42,026 nt of DNA from Phycisphaera sp. TMED9. GTDB lineage: Bacteria; Planctomycetota; Phycisphaerae; Phycisphaerales; SM1A02. The translations under genes were made by a program, and so were the position numbers. Numbering within the stretch: position 1 is the stretch's first letter; the number at the start of each line of letters is the position of its first letter. The DNA is taken from assembly GCA_002167845.2 (NCBI GenBank), contig NHBO02000053.1:19582-61607 (forward strand). Direction: 5' to 3'. Below the pieces are notes generated by a model. The model saw only the letters and a list, made by a program, of their open reading frames with translations. It was not told the DNA's origin and did not search any database. Shown in pieces: positions 1 to 9,844 of this stretch.

Positions 1-2079
1 GCTTCGCTTCGCGAATCCGAAGCTCGCGCCGCCCTTGATCATGTCCGCGCCGATGTTCGACGTCATGATGAGGATCACGTTCTTGAAGTCGACGTGTCGA
101 CCGAAGGAATCGGTGAGACGGCCTTCTTCCATGATCTGGAGGAGCATGTTGAAGCAGTCGGGGTGAGCCTTCTCGACTTCATCGAGAAGCACCACGGCGT
201 AGGGCCGTCGACGGATCCGTTCGGTGAGCTGGCCACCTTCTTCGTACCCGACGTATCCCGGAGGCGCACCGATCAGGCGACTGACGTTGTGCTTCTCCAT
301 GTACTCGGACATGTCGAGATAGATGAGGGCGTCGGCGTCTCCGAACAGGAACTCGGCCAGTGCCTTCGCGAGAAGCGTCTTGCCCACGCCGGACGGGCCG
401 ACGAAGATGAACGAACCCATCGGGCGTCGAGGATCCTTGAGACCCGATCGGGCCTTTCGGATCGCCCGGGCGACCGACTTCACGGCATCGTCCTGGCTGA
501 CCACGGTCTTGTGCAGCTCGTCCTCGAGCGCGAGGAGTCGTTCGGATTCCTCCTTCTCGAGTCGGGTGAGCGGCACACCGGTCATCTTCGAGACGACTTC
601 GGCGATGACTTCCTCATCGACGGTGCCGATGGTCTCGTTCATGCGCTCTCGCCACTCCTGCTGGATCCGTTCCTTCTCCTTGCGGAGTTTTTCGGCGGTG
701 TCTCGCAGTTCCGCGGCCTTCTCGTAGTCCGCGCCCTTCACGGCCTCGTCCTTGTCGACGGAGAGACTTTCGATCTTCTCCTCGAGCTCGGCGAGGTCAG
801 GCGGCTTGGTCATGCTCTTGAGTCGCAGCCGGGCGCCCGCTTCGTCGAGCACGTCGATCGACTTGTCGGGGTGAACCCTGGCCGGGATGTATCGGCCCGA
901 GAGCTCCACGGCGGCTCGGAGGGCGCCATCGGTGATCTTCACCTTGTGGTGGGTCTCGTACTTCTCTCGAATTCCCATGAGGATTTCGATGGTCTGCTCG
1001 GGTGACGGAGGCTCGACGGCGATCGACTGGAATCGACGCTCGAGCGCCGCATCCTTCTCGATGTACTTTCGATACTCGTCGAAGGTGGTCGCACCCACGC
1101 ACTGGATCTCGCCTCGAGCGAGGGCGGGCTTGAGGACGTTCGAGGCGTCGATGGCGCCTTCGGCACCACCCGCACCCACCAGCGTGTGGAGTTCGTCGAT
1201 GAAGAGGATGACGTTCTTGGCTCGTCGCACCTCGTTCATCACGGCCTTGATCCGTTCCTCGAACTGGCCGCGATACTTGGTGCCGGCCACCATCATCGCC
1301 AGATCGAGCACCACCAGACGCTTCTCCCAGAGAAGATCGGGGATCTCCTGGTCGACGATCTGCTGCGCGAGGCCTTCGACGATGGCGGTCTTGCCCACCC
1401 CGGCTTCGCCGAGGAGAACCGGGTTGTTCTTGGTGCGACGACAGAGCACCTGCACCAGACGTTCGATCTCCATCGACCGACCGATCACCGGGTCGAGCTC
1501 GCCCTGCTTGGCGAGTTCGGTGAGGTCGCGGCCGAAGGAATCGAGCGCGGGCGTCTTGCTCTTGCCCGCCGCACGACGGGGGCCGCCCTGGCCACCGGCC
1601 GGCGGTTCACCGGCTTCGGGAGTCTGTTCCTCGGGTTCGACGCCGGCGCCCAGAAGATTGAGCACTTCGTCGCGAACCTCTTCGAGCTTGAGGCCGAGGT
1701 TCATCAGAACCTGTGCGGCGACGCCGTCGTGTTCGCGAAGCAGGCCGAGCAGGAGATGTTCCGTGCCGACGTAGTTGTGGTTGAGGTTCCGGGCCTCCTC
1801 GATCGCGTACTCGATGACCTTCTTGGCTCGAGGCGTCTGGGGAAGCTTGCCCATGGTGACCATCTCAGGACCGCTCTTGACGAGCTTCTCGACTTCGAGT
1901 CGGACCTTTCGGAGATCGATATCGAGATTCTTGAGGACATTGGCACCGACTCCGGAGCCCTCCTTGACGAGCCCGAGCAGGATGTGCTCGGTCCCGATGT
2001 ATTCGTGGTTGAAGCGCTGGGCCTCCTGGTTGGCGAGGGCCATCACTTTTCTAGCTCTGTCGGTCAATCGTTCGAACAT
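1..2079 (-). CDS. clpC: ClpC-type AAA+ unfoldase (partial, C-terminus outside window)
   Basis: Hsp100/Clp ATPase that unfolds cytoplasmic proteins and passes them to the ClpP peptidase. The first 693 residues are present from the ATG at 2079; the C-terminus lies beyond the left edge, perhaps 130-160 residues judging by family length. Two Clp_N repeats occupy about residues 1-150, followed by a Gly/Pro-rich linker. AAA1 has Walker A GEAGVGKT at 224-231. A short coiled middle domain contains YEKAAELRD (UVR-like), and AAA2 has Walker A GPSGVGKT at 561-568. The short middle domain and the double N repeat favour ClpC over ClpB (long middle domain) or ClpA. A GGAG ribosome site sits about seven bases before the ATG. 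The gene is divergent from the secreted-protein gene at 2275, with 195 bases between them. No heat-shock operator of the CIRCE type was seen. Confidence 0.96.
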   Translation of the reverse strand, partial: MFERLTDRARKVMALANQEAQRFNHEYIGTEHILLGLVKEGSGVGANVLKNLDIDLRKVRLEVEKLVKSGPEMVTMGKLPQTPRAKKVIEYAIEEARNLNHNYVGTEHLLLGLLREHDGVAAQVLMNLGLKLEEVRDEVLNLLGAGVEPEEQTPEAGEPPAGGQGGPRRAAGKSKTPALDSFGRDLTELAKQGELDPVIGRSMEIERLVQVLCRRTKNNPVLLGEAGVGKTAIVEGLAQQIVDQEIPDLLWEKRLVVLDLAMMVAGTKYRGQFEERIKAVMNEVRRAKNVILFIDELHTLVGAGGAEGAIDASNVLKPALARGEIQCVGATTFDEYRKYIEKDAALERRFQSIAVEPPSPEQTIEILMGIREKYETHHKVKITDGALRAAVELSGRYIPARVHPDKSIDVLDEAGARLRLKSMTKPPDLAELEEKIESLSVDKDEAVKGADYEKAAELRDTAEKLRKEKERIQQEWRERMNETIGTVDEEVIAEVVSKMTGVPLTRLEKEESERLLALEDELHKTVVSQDDAVKSVARAIRKARSGLKDPRRPMGSFIFVGPSGVGKTLLAKALAEFLFGDADALIYLDMSEYMEKHNVSRLIGAPPGYVGYEEGGQLTERIRRRPYAVVLLDEVEKAHPDCFNMLLQIMEEGRLTDSFGRHVDFKNVILIMTSNIGADMIKGGASFGFAKRS

Positions 2080-2274
2080 GGGAATCTCCGGTTTGGCTGG
2101 CAGAAGGCCAGTCACCCTCATGGTACGCACGACCTGCAAGTCGGGTCGCCCGATCCTGGAATGGCGGCAACCTCCGTGCCGGAACCACTCGTACTCCTTG
2201 CATCGGCCCCGAAAGTACGCAGATCGACCAGATATCCGGAATCGGCGCCATGAATCTGCCCGTATGGTGGAGTC

Positions 2275-3750
2275 GTGAAGGTCCTCTTTCCTGCCATCCT
2301 GACTGTCTGGATTTCATTCACCTGCGGCACTCGCACCTCGGCGTGGTCGGATTCCCGGCTCTCGGGGGACGTGAGGCCGGATCAGACCGTTGATGACGGT
2401 GACGAGCAGAGTGGCGGAATCACCCCGGCCGCGGTCGCGGATTCGGAGCTTCCAGGCGGTCGGGTGACCGTTGAAGCACCATTTTCAATCCGCATTCGAG
2501 ATCTGGCGGGCGCGACTCGTGTGGGACGGGTGTCGAGCTTCGATGATCAAGGGATGACGGGAGATTTCGGGACCGTTCGCTGGCTCGAGATCGCACCGTC
2601 GGATCGGTTTCGCTTCGGCCGAGAGGCCCTTCGCAAGAGTCGTCGAGACGATGCCGCAGGCCTTGGATGGCTCCTGTTCATGCTTCACAGCACTGATTCA
2701 GGTGAATTCTGCGACCGGGCCGAGAAACTGGTTCGAGCGAGGGCCGGCGTGGAGGCCGATCGGATCATCGGGGCAGCGGAACAAAGAGCGCAGGAAATGC
2801 GCGAGCAGACGGAGCGGGTTCGTCTGGCGTCGGAAGCCGCGAAGTTGAAGCAGGGGCGACCGCACCTGCGATCGACGTCGGTGACGGCCTGGTCCTTGCC
2901 CGATCCGATGCGACAGGGGGCCTTGGCCGAACAACTTCGGGTGCAGGGCGAAGCGGCCGCCGAAGGTCTTGGACTGAAGGGTGTTCGGACCGGGTCGACC
3001 GTGGTCCTCGGGTTGAAGTCGCTGGATTCGCTGGCCCGGGAAGGGGTCGCCTTCGACCGGTTGACCAGCGAGATCGCACCGCGTCTGGGCCTGATGCCCG
3101 GTCGGAATCCTTTCCCCGGAGCTCTTCTGGTGATGGACGTCGTCGACCATGACACCCTTCGTCTCCTGGCGGGCACGATGTTCGATCACTCGGCTCCGCT
3201 CGATGATGATTCGGTTCTCTTCCCGACCGACGACGGACCGTTCGTCATCATGGCGATGCCGGATCAGGAGCGAATCAAGTCGATCACCAACGCGATGTCC
3301 GGTGGGGATCCGCTCCAGATGCTCCGTGGGCTCGAGCGAGCGCGAATCGTGGCAAGATCCTGTCTGCTTCATGCCCACACTCGGCGGGCGCTTCCCCCCT
3401 GGTTGGTCGAGGGAATCGCGGAATACATGGCGTCGACCCTGGTCGTGGATGCGCCGATCGAATCGATCCGTCGCCGACGGGCACTGCGGTCGATGCGAGA
3501 CGGACGTCACCCCGGTTGGATCATCGAACTCGATGGCGATGACGAAGGCTTCGATCTCGATGGCCTCGCGCGAGACGTCGCCTATGTTCTGGTGACTCGT
3601 CTGTTCGAGACCGCCCCGGACCTTCCCGCCGGTCTGGTCGACGATCTCAAGAACGGAATGACGCCCGACCAGGCGTTTCGTCGTCGAATGGGCGGCTCGA
3701 TCAACGCCTGGTTCGACGATTCCGCCGAGTGGTTTCGATTCAACGATTGA
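2275..3750 (+). CDS. Secreted protein with a degenerate gluzincin-like (peptidase MA-like) C-terminal half
   Basis: A 491-residue protein that I do not recognise as a named family. The GTG start at 2275 is preceded by GGTGGAG. Residues 1-23 look like a cleavable signal peptide ending near TSA, so it is probably periplasmic or exported. An Ala/Glu/Arg-rich stretch that is probably helical covers about 145-195. The C-terminal part contains WLVEGIAEY at 376-384, which resembles the WLxEGxAxY segment of HExxH gluzincin peptidases, where the Glu is a zinc ligand. Where HExxH would be expected (about 361-368) the sequence reads RSCLLHAH: a His is kept but the His-Glu pair is missing. It may therefore be an inactive relative. 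The 3' end overlaps the convergent MFS gene by 11 bases. Confidence 0.75.
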   Translation: MKVLFPAILTVWISFTCGTRTSAWSDSRLSGDVRPDQTVDDGDEQSGGITPAAVADSELPGGRVTVEAPFSIRIRDLAGATRVGRVSSFDDQGMTGDFGTVRWLEIAPSDRFRFGREALRKSRRDDAAGLGWLLFMLHSTDSGEFCDRAEKLVRARAGVEADRIIGAAEQRAQEMREQTERVRLASEAAKLKQGRPHLRSTSVTAWSLPDPMRQGALAEQLRVQGEAAAEGLGLKGVRTGSTVVLGLKSLDSLAREGVAFDRLTSEIAPRLGLMPGRNPFPGALLVMDVVDHDTLRLLAGTMFDHSAPLDDDSVLFPTDDGPFVIMAMPDQERIKSITNAMSGGDPLQMLRGLERARIVARSCLLHAHTRRALPPWLVEGIAEYMASTLVVDAPIESIRRRRALRSMRDGRHPGWIIELDGDDEGFDLDGLARDVAYVLVTRLFETAPDLPAGLVDDLKNGMTPDQAFRRRMGGSINAWFDDSAEWFRFND

Positions 3751-5125
3751 CCTTCGACGGCACGATGATCAGGGTCGCAAGGAACGCCGCGGCGGCGAGG
3801 CACATGGCGAGGAGATAGCTCGCAGTGACCCCCGGGGCGTAGTTCGTCATGTCGGCACCGCCCATCGACTTGATCATGGTCGCGGAGACGACGACTGCGA
3901 TGTTCCCGCTCATGATGAGCACGGTGAGCATCGAGCCACTGGCGAGGCCGACGTTCTTCTCGGGGACCGTGACGATGCCTCCGGCCTGCGACATCGACCA
4001 GCCCCAGGAACATCCGAAGCCGACGACGAGCAGCCCGATGGCGAGCCAGGGAGAGACGTCCGACATCCAGAAGATGACGCAGGCCGCCGTTTGAATCGCG
4101 GTGGCGAAGAGCAGCATGAGCCGGGTTCCGATCCGGCGCTGAAGGACGGGACCGAGGAAACCGGCGGCGGCGACTGGAACGCTCAGGTAGAGGAACTGGA
4201 AGCCTGCGGTCATCGCGTCCTCCTTGCGGACCTCCTGGAGATACAGGGTCGTGGCGAAGATCAGGATGCACCAGCAGGAGTTGCTCAGACTGCCGCCCGT
4301 CAGGTAGCCGGCGAACGTTCGATTTCCGAGGAGCCGGAGGTCGACGAGCGGGGTCTCCTGCCTGAGCTCCTGCCATGCGAACATCGCGAGCGCGAAGACG
4401 CTCCCGGCGATGATCGAGAGCGAGGTGGTGATCGCATGGTCGCCAAGTCCTGCGATGCCGATCGAGAGTCCGCCGATACCGATGATCAGCAGCACGATGC
4501 CGACGAAGTCCAGACGGCCCGCTTCGCCGTCTTCATTCCGACTTTCCGTCGCGAGGAGGAACATCAGGATGAACGCGACCGCGGAAATCGGCGGGGTGAT
4601 CAGAAAAACCCATCGCCAGTCGATCAACTCGGTGAAGACGCCGCCCACGACGGGACCGATCGCCATCCCGAGCGTTGCGACGCCGGTCAGAATCGACATG
4701 GTTCTCGGCAGTTGCGATTGCGGCATGGCGGCGCCGACCACCGCCGTGGAGAGAGGAAAGAGCAGCCCCGCACCGATGCCCAGAGCAATGCGCGACACGA
4801 CGAGTTCGACGACCGAGCTCGCAAGTCCGACCCAGACCGAGACGGCGCCGAAGAGCACGATTCCCAGGAGCAGAAGTCGCTTCCGCCCGAATCGATCCCC
4901 GAGGGGGCCTGCGATCGCGAGGACGACGGAGAAGGAAAGGATGTAGCCGGTGATGACCCACTGGAGGCTGTCCGCCGAGACCTCGAAGTCCGAGGCCATC
5001 CGGGGCAGGGCGATCGCGGTGGCCGTGTAGTCGATGACCACGAGCATCTGGGCCATGCCTGCGGCGAAGATCAGGGCCAGTTCGGAGAAAGGAGACCGTG
5101 GCTCGCTTCCCGTCGACCTGGTCAT
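3740..5125 (-). CDS. MFS drug/metabolite:H+ antiporter, DHA2 (EmrB/QacA)-like
   Basis: Inner-membrane major facilitator of 461 residues. It opens with a hydrophobic helix carrying an Asp (VVIDYTATAIALPRM, typical of the EmrB/QacA group). Motif A follows as GPLGDRFGRKR in the loop between helices 2 and 3. The antiporter motif C appears as LGMAIGPVVGGVF. About 12-14 hydrophobic segments can be counted, with the second half starting near LDFVGIVLLIIGI. These features point to proton-coupled export; the substrate cannot be read from sequence. The ATG at 5125 overlaps the lolD stop codon (ATGA), so it is probably translated with the ABC exporter genes. Whether it works with them is unknown. Confidence 0.9.
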   Translation of the reverse strand: MTRSTGSEPRSPFSELALIFAAGMAQMLVVIDYTATAIALPRMASDFEVSADSLQWVITGYILSFSVVLAIAGPLGDRFGRKRLLLLGIVLFGAVSVWVGLASSVVELVVSRIALGIGAGLLFPLSTAVVGAAMPQSQLPRTMSILTGVATLGMAIGPVVGGVFTELIDWRWVFLITPPISAVAFILMFLLATESRNEDGEAGRLDFVGIVLLIIGIGGLSIGIAGLGDHAITTSLSIIAGSVFALAMFAWQELRQETPLVDLRLLGNRTFAGYLTGGSLSNSCWCILIFATTLYLQEVRKEDAMTAGFQFLYLSVPVAAAGFLGPVLQRRIGTRLMLLFATAIQTAACVIFWMSDVSPWLAIGLLVVGFGCSWGWSMSQAGGIVTVPEKNVGLASGSMLTVLIMSGNIAVVVSATMIKSMGGADMTNYAPGVTASYLLAMCLAAAAFLATLIIVPSKVNR

Positions 5126-6063
5126 GCAGTGGTCTCCACCACTCGCCCGTCCTCGAGTCGCACCACCCGGTCCGCGTATTCCGCGACGGTCGCATCATGG
5201 GTGACCATGACGATCGTCAGGCCGTCGTCGTGACGCTTCTTGAGCAGGTCGAGGATCTCTCGCCCGGTGGTCGCATCGAGGTTCCCGGTCGGCTCATCGG
5301 CCATCAGGATGCCGGGTTCGCTGGCAAGGGCCCGGGCGATCGCCGTGCGTTGTCGTTCGCCGCCGGAAAGCTGGCTCGGTCGATGACGAAGTCGATGGCC
5401 CAGCCCGAATTCCTCGAGCGTGCTGCGCGAGGTGGCGGCCTGTGGACCGTGGCGAAGCCGCGTGCGTTCCGCAAGAACCTGTCCGATCTGAAACAGCACC
5501 ACGCCGATGGCGGCCCCGAGCACGCCGCAGGTCAACGCCAGCAGGGCGATCTTGGAGGGCGTGGGGGCGTCGGCGGTGGGCAGGATGTCGACGCCGAAGG
5601 TCGATCCGACCACGGCTCCGACACCACCGCCGATCAGCGCCGCCAGCAACGGAAGCGTGGCCGAGATCCATCGGTTCGGAACCAGGCAGGGAAGCATGGC
5701 GTTCTCGAGCACGGAGAGCTCGGGAAGCAGGTGATAGAACTGAAACACGAATCCGACGCTTCGATTCCGGTAGGTGTTCAAGGCGGCACCCCCGAATTCA
5801 CTGACCCGGCGGCCTTCGAATCGGATCATGCCGCCGTCGCGATCAGGTCGATCGAGTCCGCCGAGCAGATGAAGAAGGGTGCTCTTACCACTTCCACTGG
5901 CGCCGAGGATCGCGACCCATTCGCCTGATCGGACTTCGATCGACGCATCCTTGAGTACCTGCACGGGAACCCGTCCCATTCGATACGTCTTGCGCAGTCC
6001 ACTCGCGACGAGCACGGGCTCGCTTGCGGTTTCGGAAGAGGTTCTCTTGTGGGAGGCGTTCAT
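5122..6063 (-). CDS. lolD: LolD-like ABC ATPase with a two-helix hydrophobic insert
   Basis: ATPase of an ABC system of the LolCDE/MacB type, which releases lipoproteins from the inner membrane. The chosen ATG at 6063 overlaps the permease stop (ATGA) and gives 313 residues; the frame stays open further upstream, but that part lies inside the permease gene. Motifs: Walker [10 protein letters not shown] 54-62, Q-loop [15 protein letters not shown] from about 107 (Q108), signature LSGGE 232-236, Walker B ILMADE 252-257, switch His 289 (VTHD). LolD proteins normally run to about 230 residues. The excess is an in-frame block of about 84 residues (roughly 129-212) between Q-loop and signature. It holds two hydrophobic, Gly/Ala-rich segments, about 133-158 and 171-197, either of which could span a membrane. 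The other ATPase motifs are intact, so the protein looks functional. Confidence 0.92.
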   Translation of the reverse strand: MNASHKRTSSETASEPVLVASGLRKTYRMGRVPVQVLKDASIEVRSGEWVAILGASGSGKSTLLHLLGGLDRPDRDGGMIRFEGRRVSEFGGAALNTYRNRSVGFVFQFYHLLPELSVLENAMLPCLVPNRWISATLPLLAALIGGGVGAVVGSTFGVDILPTADAPTPSKIALLALTCGVLGAAIGVVLFQIGQVLAERTRLRHGPQAATSRSTLEEFGLGHRLRHRPSQLSGGERQRTAIARALASEPGILMADEPTGNLDATTGREILDLLKKRHDDGLTIVMVTHDATVAEYADRVVRLEDGRVVETTA

Positions 6064-7688
6064 TCGTATCGCAGGGCTTTGACGGGGTCGGTGTCGGCCG
6101 CTCTGGCGGCGGGAATCGCCGCCCCGAGGACGCTGAAGACGATGGCGCCGGCCATGGTGAGAATGCCGCTGGACCAGTCGACCTCGTTGGGAATCGAGTT
6201 GAAGTAGTAGACCGCGGGATCCCACATCAGGAATCCGCGATGGAGGAGCAACGCCGTTCCGACCCCGGCCAGGAGCAACGCGGCGACGATGGAAAGGAGG
6301 GTGCGAAGCATGCCGCCCTGAAGACTGGCGTGGATCGCGATCCCGAACATCACGGTCGCCAGTGCGAACGCGGTGATCCACGTCCAGCTCGGAGCCGGTT
6401 CCCCCATGGCCTCGTGGATGGCGTTGATGTTGACGACCACGCTCCAGCCCAGAAGGGCGCCGAGGAACGCGCCGACGAGTCCGATCACCAGTCCGTATGC
6501 GAGAAAGACTCCGAGCACTCCCGGGCGTGAGGCACCGATCGCGCGAAGGATGCCGATGTCTCTGGTCTTCTCGTGGACGATCGACCAGAAGATCGAGAGC
6601 ACGAGGCCCGCGCAGACGAGATAGACGATCGAGAAGAGGATTCTCATCAGTTCCCGTTCCTTCTCGACCGGGCCGATCAGGTCGCGGAGCTGTTCTCGCC
6701 AGGTCCGGATGCCCACGAACGCCTCGTCCGGGGGACGGATGGTCATGGCGTCTTCGTCGTCGATCTTCGCGGCGAAGGCGGCGTAGGCGAGATCGACGGC
6801 ATCACGCAACGCTTCGGGAGAGACGCCGTCGGCGGCCCGGACCAGAATCATCTGCACCCGGGCGGGATAGGTTCCGATTCGTTCGAGTTCGCCGGTCTCG
6901 TCGAGAAGTCGGTTGTCGTAGATCGGTGCCTCTTCGAGGCCGAGCATTCGCTGCCCCGTCTCCAGTCCGATCATGGCTCGACGAGAGTCGATCTGATAGA
7001 CGCCGGATTGAAACTCGTTCACCACGTCGAATCGTCGATTGTCCGGCTTCTCGAGGGCGCCGCTGGTGGAGATCGGTATGAGCGTGATTTCGACATCTCT
7101 GAACGGCATCCAGAACGCCGGCGCCTTCACTTCGTACGAGCCGTCCATTCTTCGAACCTTGGCGGCGGAGTCGATCTCCACGCCGAGGATCACGCCGGGA
7201 TCACCACCCTCGGGTCCGGGATCGAGACGGGGCGACTCGTCGAAGGTCGGGATCTCCAGCCCGTTCATCTCGGCGGCGAACGTTTGAACTTCCGGCGGAG
7301 CCTCGCTCCAGACCAGGCTGTCCTTGAAGTCGACGACCTGATCGAAACTCGCCGGGTCTATTCCCCAGACCTGGACACCCTCGGTCCGATTGCCGTACGG
7401 AAGTTTCAAGAGCCCGAAACTCTCGACCACCGGTGTCGCCGCAAGTGCTTCCGGCCGGGACTCGATCTCCTCGATCAACCGGTCGTAGTGGGGGATTCCC
7501 GGGTCGGCGTACCGGATGATGACGTCGCCCATCAAGGTCCGGCCGGAGTTCAGCAGCATGTCGAGGAATCCCGACATGACGCTCACCACGATGATCACGA
7601 GACCGACGCAGAGCGCCACGGCCGCGACCGCGATGAGGGGGATGATCCGGCTGCCGAGGTATCGATTGGCGAGGAGCGGTTGGTACAC
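6060..7688 (-). CDS. LolC/LolE-like lipoprotein-releasing ABC permease (FtsX family) with extra membrane hairpin
   Basis: Permease partner of LolD; it would extract lipoproteins from the inner membrane for transfer to the outer membrane. It has 542 residues from a GTG at 7688, and the N-terminus MYQPLLANRYLGSR is typical of LolC/E. Helix 1 is about 16-38. A large periplasmic domain runs from about 40 to 340, larger than in E. coli LolC/E. Helices 2 and 3 are about 346-370 and 391-419, with the cytoplasmic coupling segment HEKTRDIGILRAIGAS between them. The last helix (about 507-529) ends in AIPAARAADTDPVKAL, a family hallmark. Between helix 3 and the last helix there are two additional hydrophobic segments, about 434-456 and 462-483, giving six rather than four. 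Only one permease gene is present, so a LolF-like homodimer is possible. No clear ribosome site precedes the GTG. Confidence 0.9.
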   Translation of the reverse strand: MYQPLLANRYLGSRIIPLIAVAAVALCVGLVIIVVSVMSGFLDMLLNSGRTLMGDVIIRYADPGIPHYDRLIEEIESRPEALAATPVVESFGLLKLPYGNRTEGVQVWGIDPASFDQVVDFKDSLVWSEAPPEVQTFAAEMNGLEIPTFDESPRLDPGPEGGDPGVILGVEIDSAAKVRRMDGSYEVKAPAFWMPFRDVEITLIPISTSGALEKPDNRRFDVVNEFQSGVYQIDSRRAMIGLETGQRMLGLEEAPIYDNRLLDETGELERIGTYPARVQMILVRAADGVSPEALRDAVDLAYAAFAAKIDDEDAMTIRPPDEAFVGIRTWREQLRDLIGPVEKERELMRILFSIVYLVCAGLVLSIFWSIVHEKTRDIGILRAIGASRPGVLGVFLAYGLVIGLVGAFLGALLGWSVVVNINAIHEAMGEPAPSWTWITAFALATVMFGIAIHASLQGGMLRTLLSIVAALLLAGVGTALLLHRGFLMWDPAVYYFNSIPNEVDWSSGILTMAGAIVFSVLGAAIPAARAADTDPVKALRYE

Positions 7689-7724
7689 GAGGGTCTGGAC
7701 TCGCGGAAGGCGGACTCTTGGGAA

Positions 7725-8516
7725 TCAGGTCTCGGGTGGACCTGCGTCTCCAACATCATCCCCGATCGGCCGGATTCGTGTCGCGGTTCCGAACTCGATC
7801 AGCAGATCGGGCGGTGTCCCGATGTCGATGACCTCGATTCTCCCCGTCCAGGCGGCGGATTCCGGGTTGGACATGCCGAGTTTCGGAGCGACCATCGTGG
7901 CGGTCACATCGGCCCGGACACAGGCTCCCATCGGGACCCCGCGATCGGCGTCCAGCCCGCTCGGCACATCAACCGACAGGACGGTCGCCGTCGAGCGGTT
8001 GAGCAGGTTGACGAGTGTTTCGGGGTCACCTCCGCCCAGCGGGCGATCGAGTCCGATTCCGAAGATCGCATCGACGACAAGCGTGTCGGCAAGATCCGGT
8101 CCCGCCGCGAGTTCCGCCGAGCAGGATGTGGTGGAGGCGGCTTGGATCAGGGTCGCGGCCGAACGAACCGGCAGCCCCATTTCACGGGCGATGTGCTCGT
8201 TGGTCGCCGCATCGGTGCCGGCCCGGGCGGATCCGGTGGAGACGATCTCGACCCGGACCCCGCGGTTGGCGAGGAGTCGAGCGACCGCCCAGCCGTCACC
8301 TCCGTTGTTCCCCGGGCCGCAGATGATGGTGACCGCGGAGAGATTCGCCTCGAGGCGCACCTGATCGACGAGACGGGCGATTCCGATCGCCGCATGCTCC
8401 ATCAGGACGATCCCGGGTATCCCGAATCGTTCGGTCGCGGCCGCATCGAGCCGCCGAGCGGCCGCTCGATCGAGCACGAGGTCGTACTCCGGCGGAATTT
8501 CTCCAGTTTCAATCAT
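7725..8516 (-). CDS. nnrE: NAD(P)HX epimerase (YjeF N-terminal domain)
   Basis: Cytoplasmic repair enzyme that interconverts R and S forms of hydrated NAD(P)H so that the S form can be dehydrated back to the cofactor. It has 263 residues. The YjeF_N signature GPGNNGGDG is at 67-75, VVDAIFGIGLDRPL at 147-160, and SVDVPSGLDAD at 181-191. ADVTATMVAPKLGM at 202-215 matches the potassium- and substrate-binding end of the fold. The C-terminal ADP/ATP-dependent dehydratase domain, often fused in bacteria, is absent, so that activity must be encoded elsewhere. The gene starts with ATG and lies 36 bases upstream of the Lol permease start, probably as the first gene of that operon. It is divergent from the glycosyltransferase gene, with only 43 bases between starts. 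Confidence 0.93.
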   Translation of the reverse strand: MIETGEIPPEYDLVLDRAAARRLDAAATERFGIPGIVLMEHAAIGIARLVDQVRLEANLSAVTIICGPGNNGGDGWAVARLLANRGVRVEIVSTGSARAGTDAATNEHIAREMGLPVRSAATLIQAASTTSCSAELAAGPDLADTLVVDAIFGIGLDRPLGGGDPETLVNLLNRSTATVLSVDVPSGLDADRGVPMGACVRADVTATMVAPKLGMSNPESAAWTGRIEVIDIGTPPDLLIEFGTATRIRPIGDDVGDAGPPET

Positions 8517-8559
8517 CGTGGGAGTGTAGTGGGGGCATCCTCAAGGCCGGCTCTGCTCG

Positions 8560-9795
8560 ATGATCCGCGTGGATTCGTACCATGCGTGGCTCATGTCCCT
8601 CGCGATCAGCATCACCACCCTCGTCTTCGCGGTCCTCGCCGCCGCCACCGCCATCTACTGGGGGTTCGTCTTCGGTCGCCTGGTGAGACTCGCTCGCCAC
8701 ACGCCCGAGCTCCGGGACGGGCTGCAAATGAACGTGGTCGATGAACTGGTCTCGATCATCGTTCCCGCTCATGACGAAGCACGGGTGATCGAGCGGATGG
8801 TCACGTCGATGCGGGCGCAGCAGGACATGAACATCGAACTCATCGTGGTGCTCGACCGTTGTACGGATGACACCTTCGGTCGCCTCACCGAAGCGGCCGG
8901 TGGTGATCCTCGAATACGAGTCGTCGTGAATGACACCTGCCCTGAAGGGTGGGCGGGAAAATGCAACGCGGCAGCGGTTGGTGCGGCCGAAGCCACGGGG
9001 GAATGGGTCCTGTTCACCGACGCGGACGTCCAATTCGATCCCGGGGTGGTCCGGGCGGCGGTGGCGATCGCCGCCGAGAACGACGTCGATCTGCTGAGCG
9101 CCTACACCCGGCTCACCTCCGGACACTGGTGGGAGATCATCGTCCAGCCGCCCGCGGCCATCACGCTCTTGAGGATGTTTCCGCCCGATCGGGTGAACAG
9201 CGAAGATCGGCCACGGTCTTTCGCCAACGGGCAGTTCCTGCTCTTCCGTCGAGCGGCGTACGATCGGCTGGGAGGCCATTCCACGGTGAAGGACGATCTG
9301 CTCGAGGATCTCGCGTTCGCCAAGGCGGTGCATCGCCAGGGAGGACGGGTTCGAGTGGTCCATTCCGACACCATGATCCAGACCAGCATGTACGAATCAC
9401 TCGACGACCTTCTCTCCGGTTGGCGGCGGATCTTCATCGAGTCCTGCCATCGCAATGTCGGGCGATTGAATCGAAACGTGATTCGCGTCGCGGGAGCCGG
9501 TCTTGGACCCGTGGCGTCGTTCTTCGGAGTGGTCGTCGGGTTGGTCTCGTTCGATCGCGGCGAGTTCTGGATCGGGCTTGTGGGGATCATCGCCGGCGGG
9601 TGTGGGGTGGTGATCTCCGGGGTGACGCTCGCGGTCATCTTTGGACGTGGTGGGATGCCTCGCGTCGGCATTCTCGGATGGCCGCTGGGTTGCCTTCTGG
9701 TCGCCGGCGCCCTGCGTCGGGGCGCCACCGATCTGGAGAAGGGCCGTCCCATTCGATGGGGCGGGCGTGAGTACGTGATCGAACCGGGGCGGTAG
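8560..9795 (+). CDS. Membrane-anchored family 2 glycosyltransferase (HpnB/CrtQ-like)
   Basis: Inverting GT2 glycosyltransferase of 411 residues with its catalytic domain in the cytoplasm. An N-terminal membrane helix (about 13-35) precedes the GT-A domain: VSIIVPAHDEA 64-74, the metal-binding DAD at 154-156 (LFTDADVQFDP), the base motif LLEDLAFAK near 247-255, and a (Q/R)xxRW-like LSGWRR at 285-290. Two or three C-terminal hydrophobic segments follow (about 311-332, 337-361, 370-385). It ends in GRPIRWGGREY, a tail seen in lipid- and carotenoid-modifying GT2 enzymes such as HpnB and CrtQ relatives. The acceptor is probably a lipid, but its identity is not readable. Start choice is uncertain: ATG at 8560 or ATG at 8593 (Met12), just before the first helix. 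Confidence 0.88.
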   Translation: MIRVDSYHAWLMSLAISITTLVFAVLAAATAIYWGFVFGRLVRLARHTPELRDGLQMNVVDELVSIIVPAHDEARVIERMVTSMRAQQDMNIELIVVLDRCTDDTFGRLTEAAGGDPRIRVVVNDTCPEGWAGKCNAAAVGAAEATGEWVLFTDADVQFDPGVVRAAVAIAAENDVDLLSAYTRLTSGHWWEIIVQPPAAITLLRMFPPDRVNSEDRPRSFANGQFLLFRRAAYDRLGGHSTVKDDLLEDLAFAKAVHRQGGRVRVVHSDTMIQTSMYESLDDLLSGWRRIFIESCHRNVGRLNRNVIRVAGAGLGPVASFFGVVVGLVSFDRGEFWIGLVGIIAGGCGVVISGVTLAVIFGRGGMPRVGILGWPLGCLLVAGALRRGATDLEKGRPIRWGGREYVIEPGR

Positions 9796-9844
9796 TGGCG
9801 ACTCTTGTTTTCATCTGGGCATTCAATTTCGAACGGAACCTGAC

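Noticed and set aside
94-2253. Long plus-strand open frames opposite clpC
   Set aside because: They are antisense shadows of a clearly conserved Clp ATPase in GC-rich DNA; their translations are His/Asp/Arg-rich with no family motif.
6573-8744. 723-codon plus-strand frame across the permease and nnrE
   Set aside because: Antisense to two well-supported genes; composition dominated by Asp, His, Arg and Gly.
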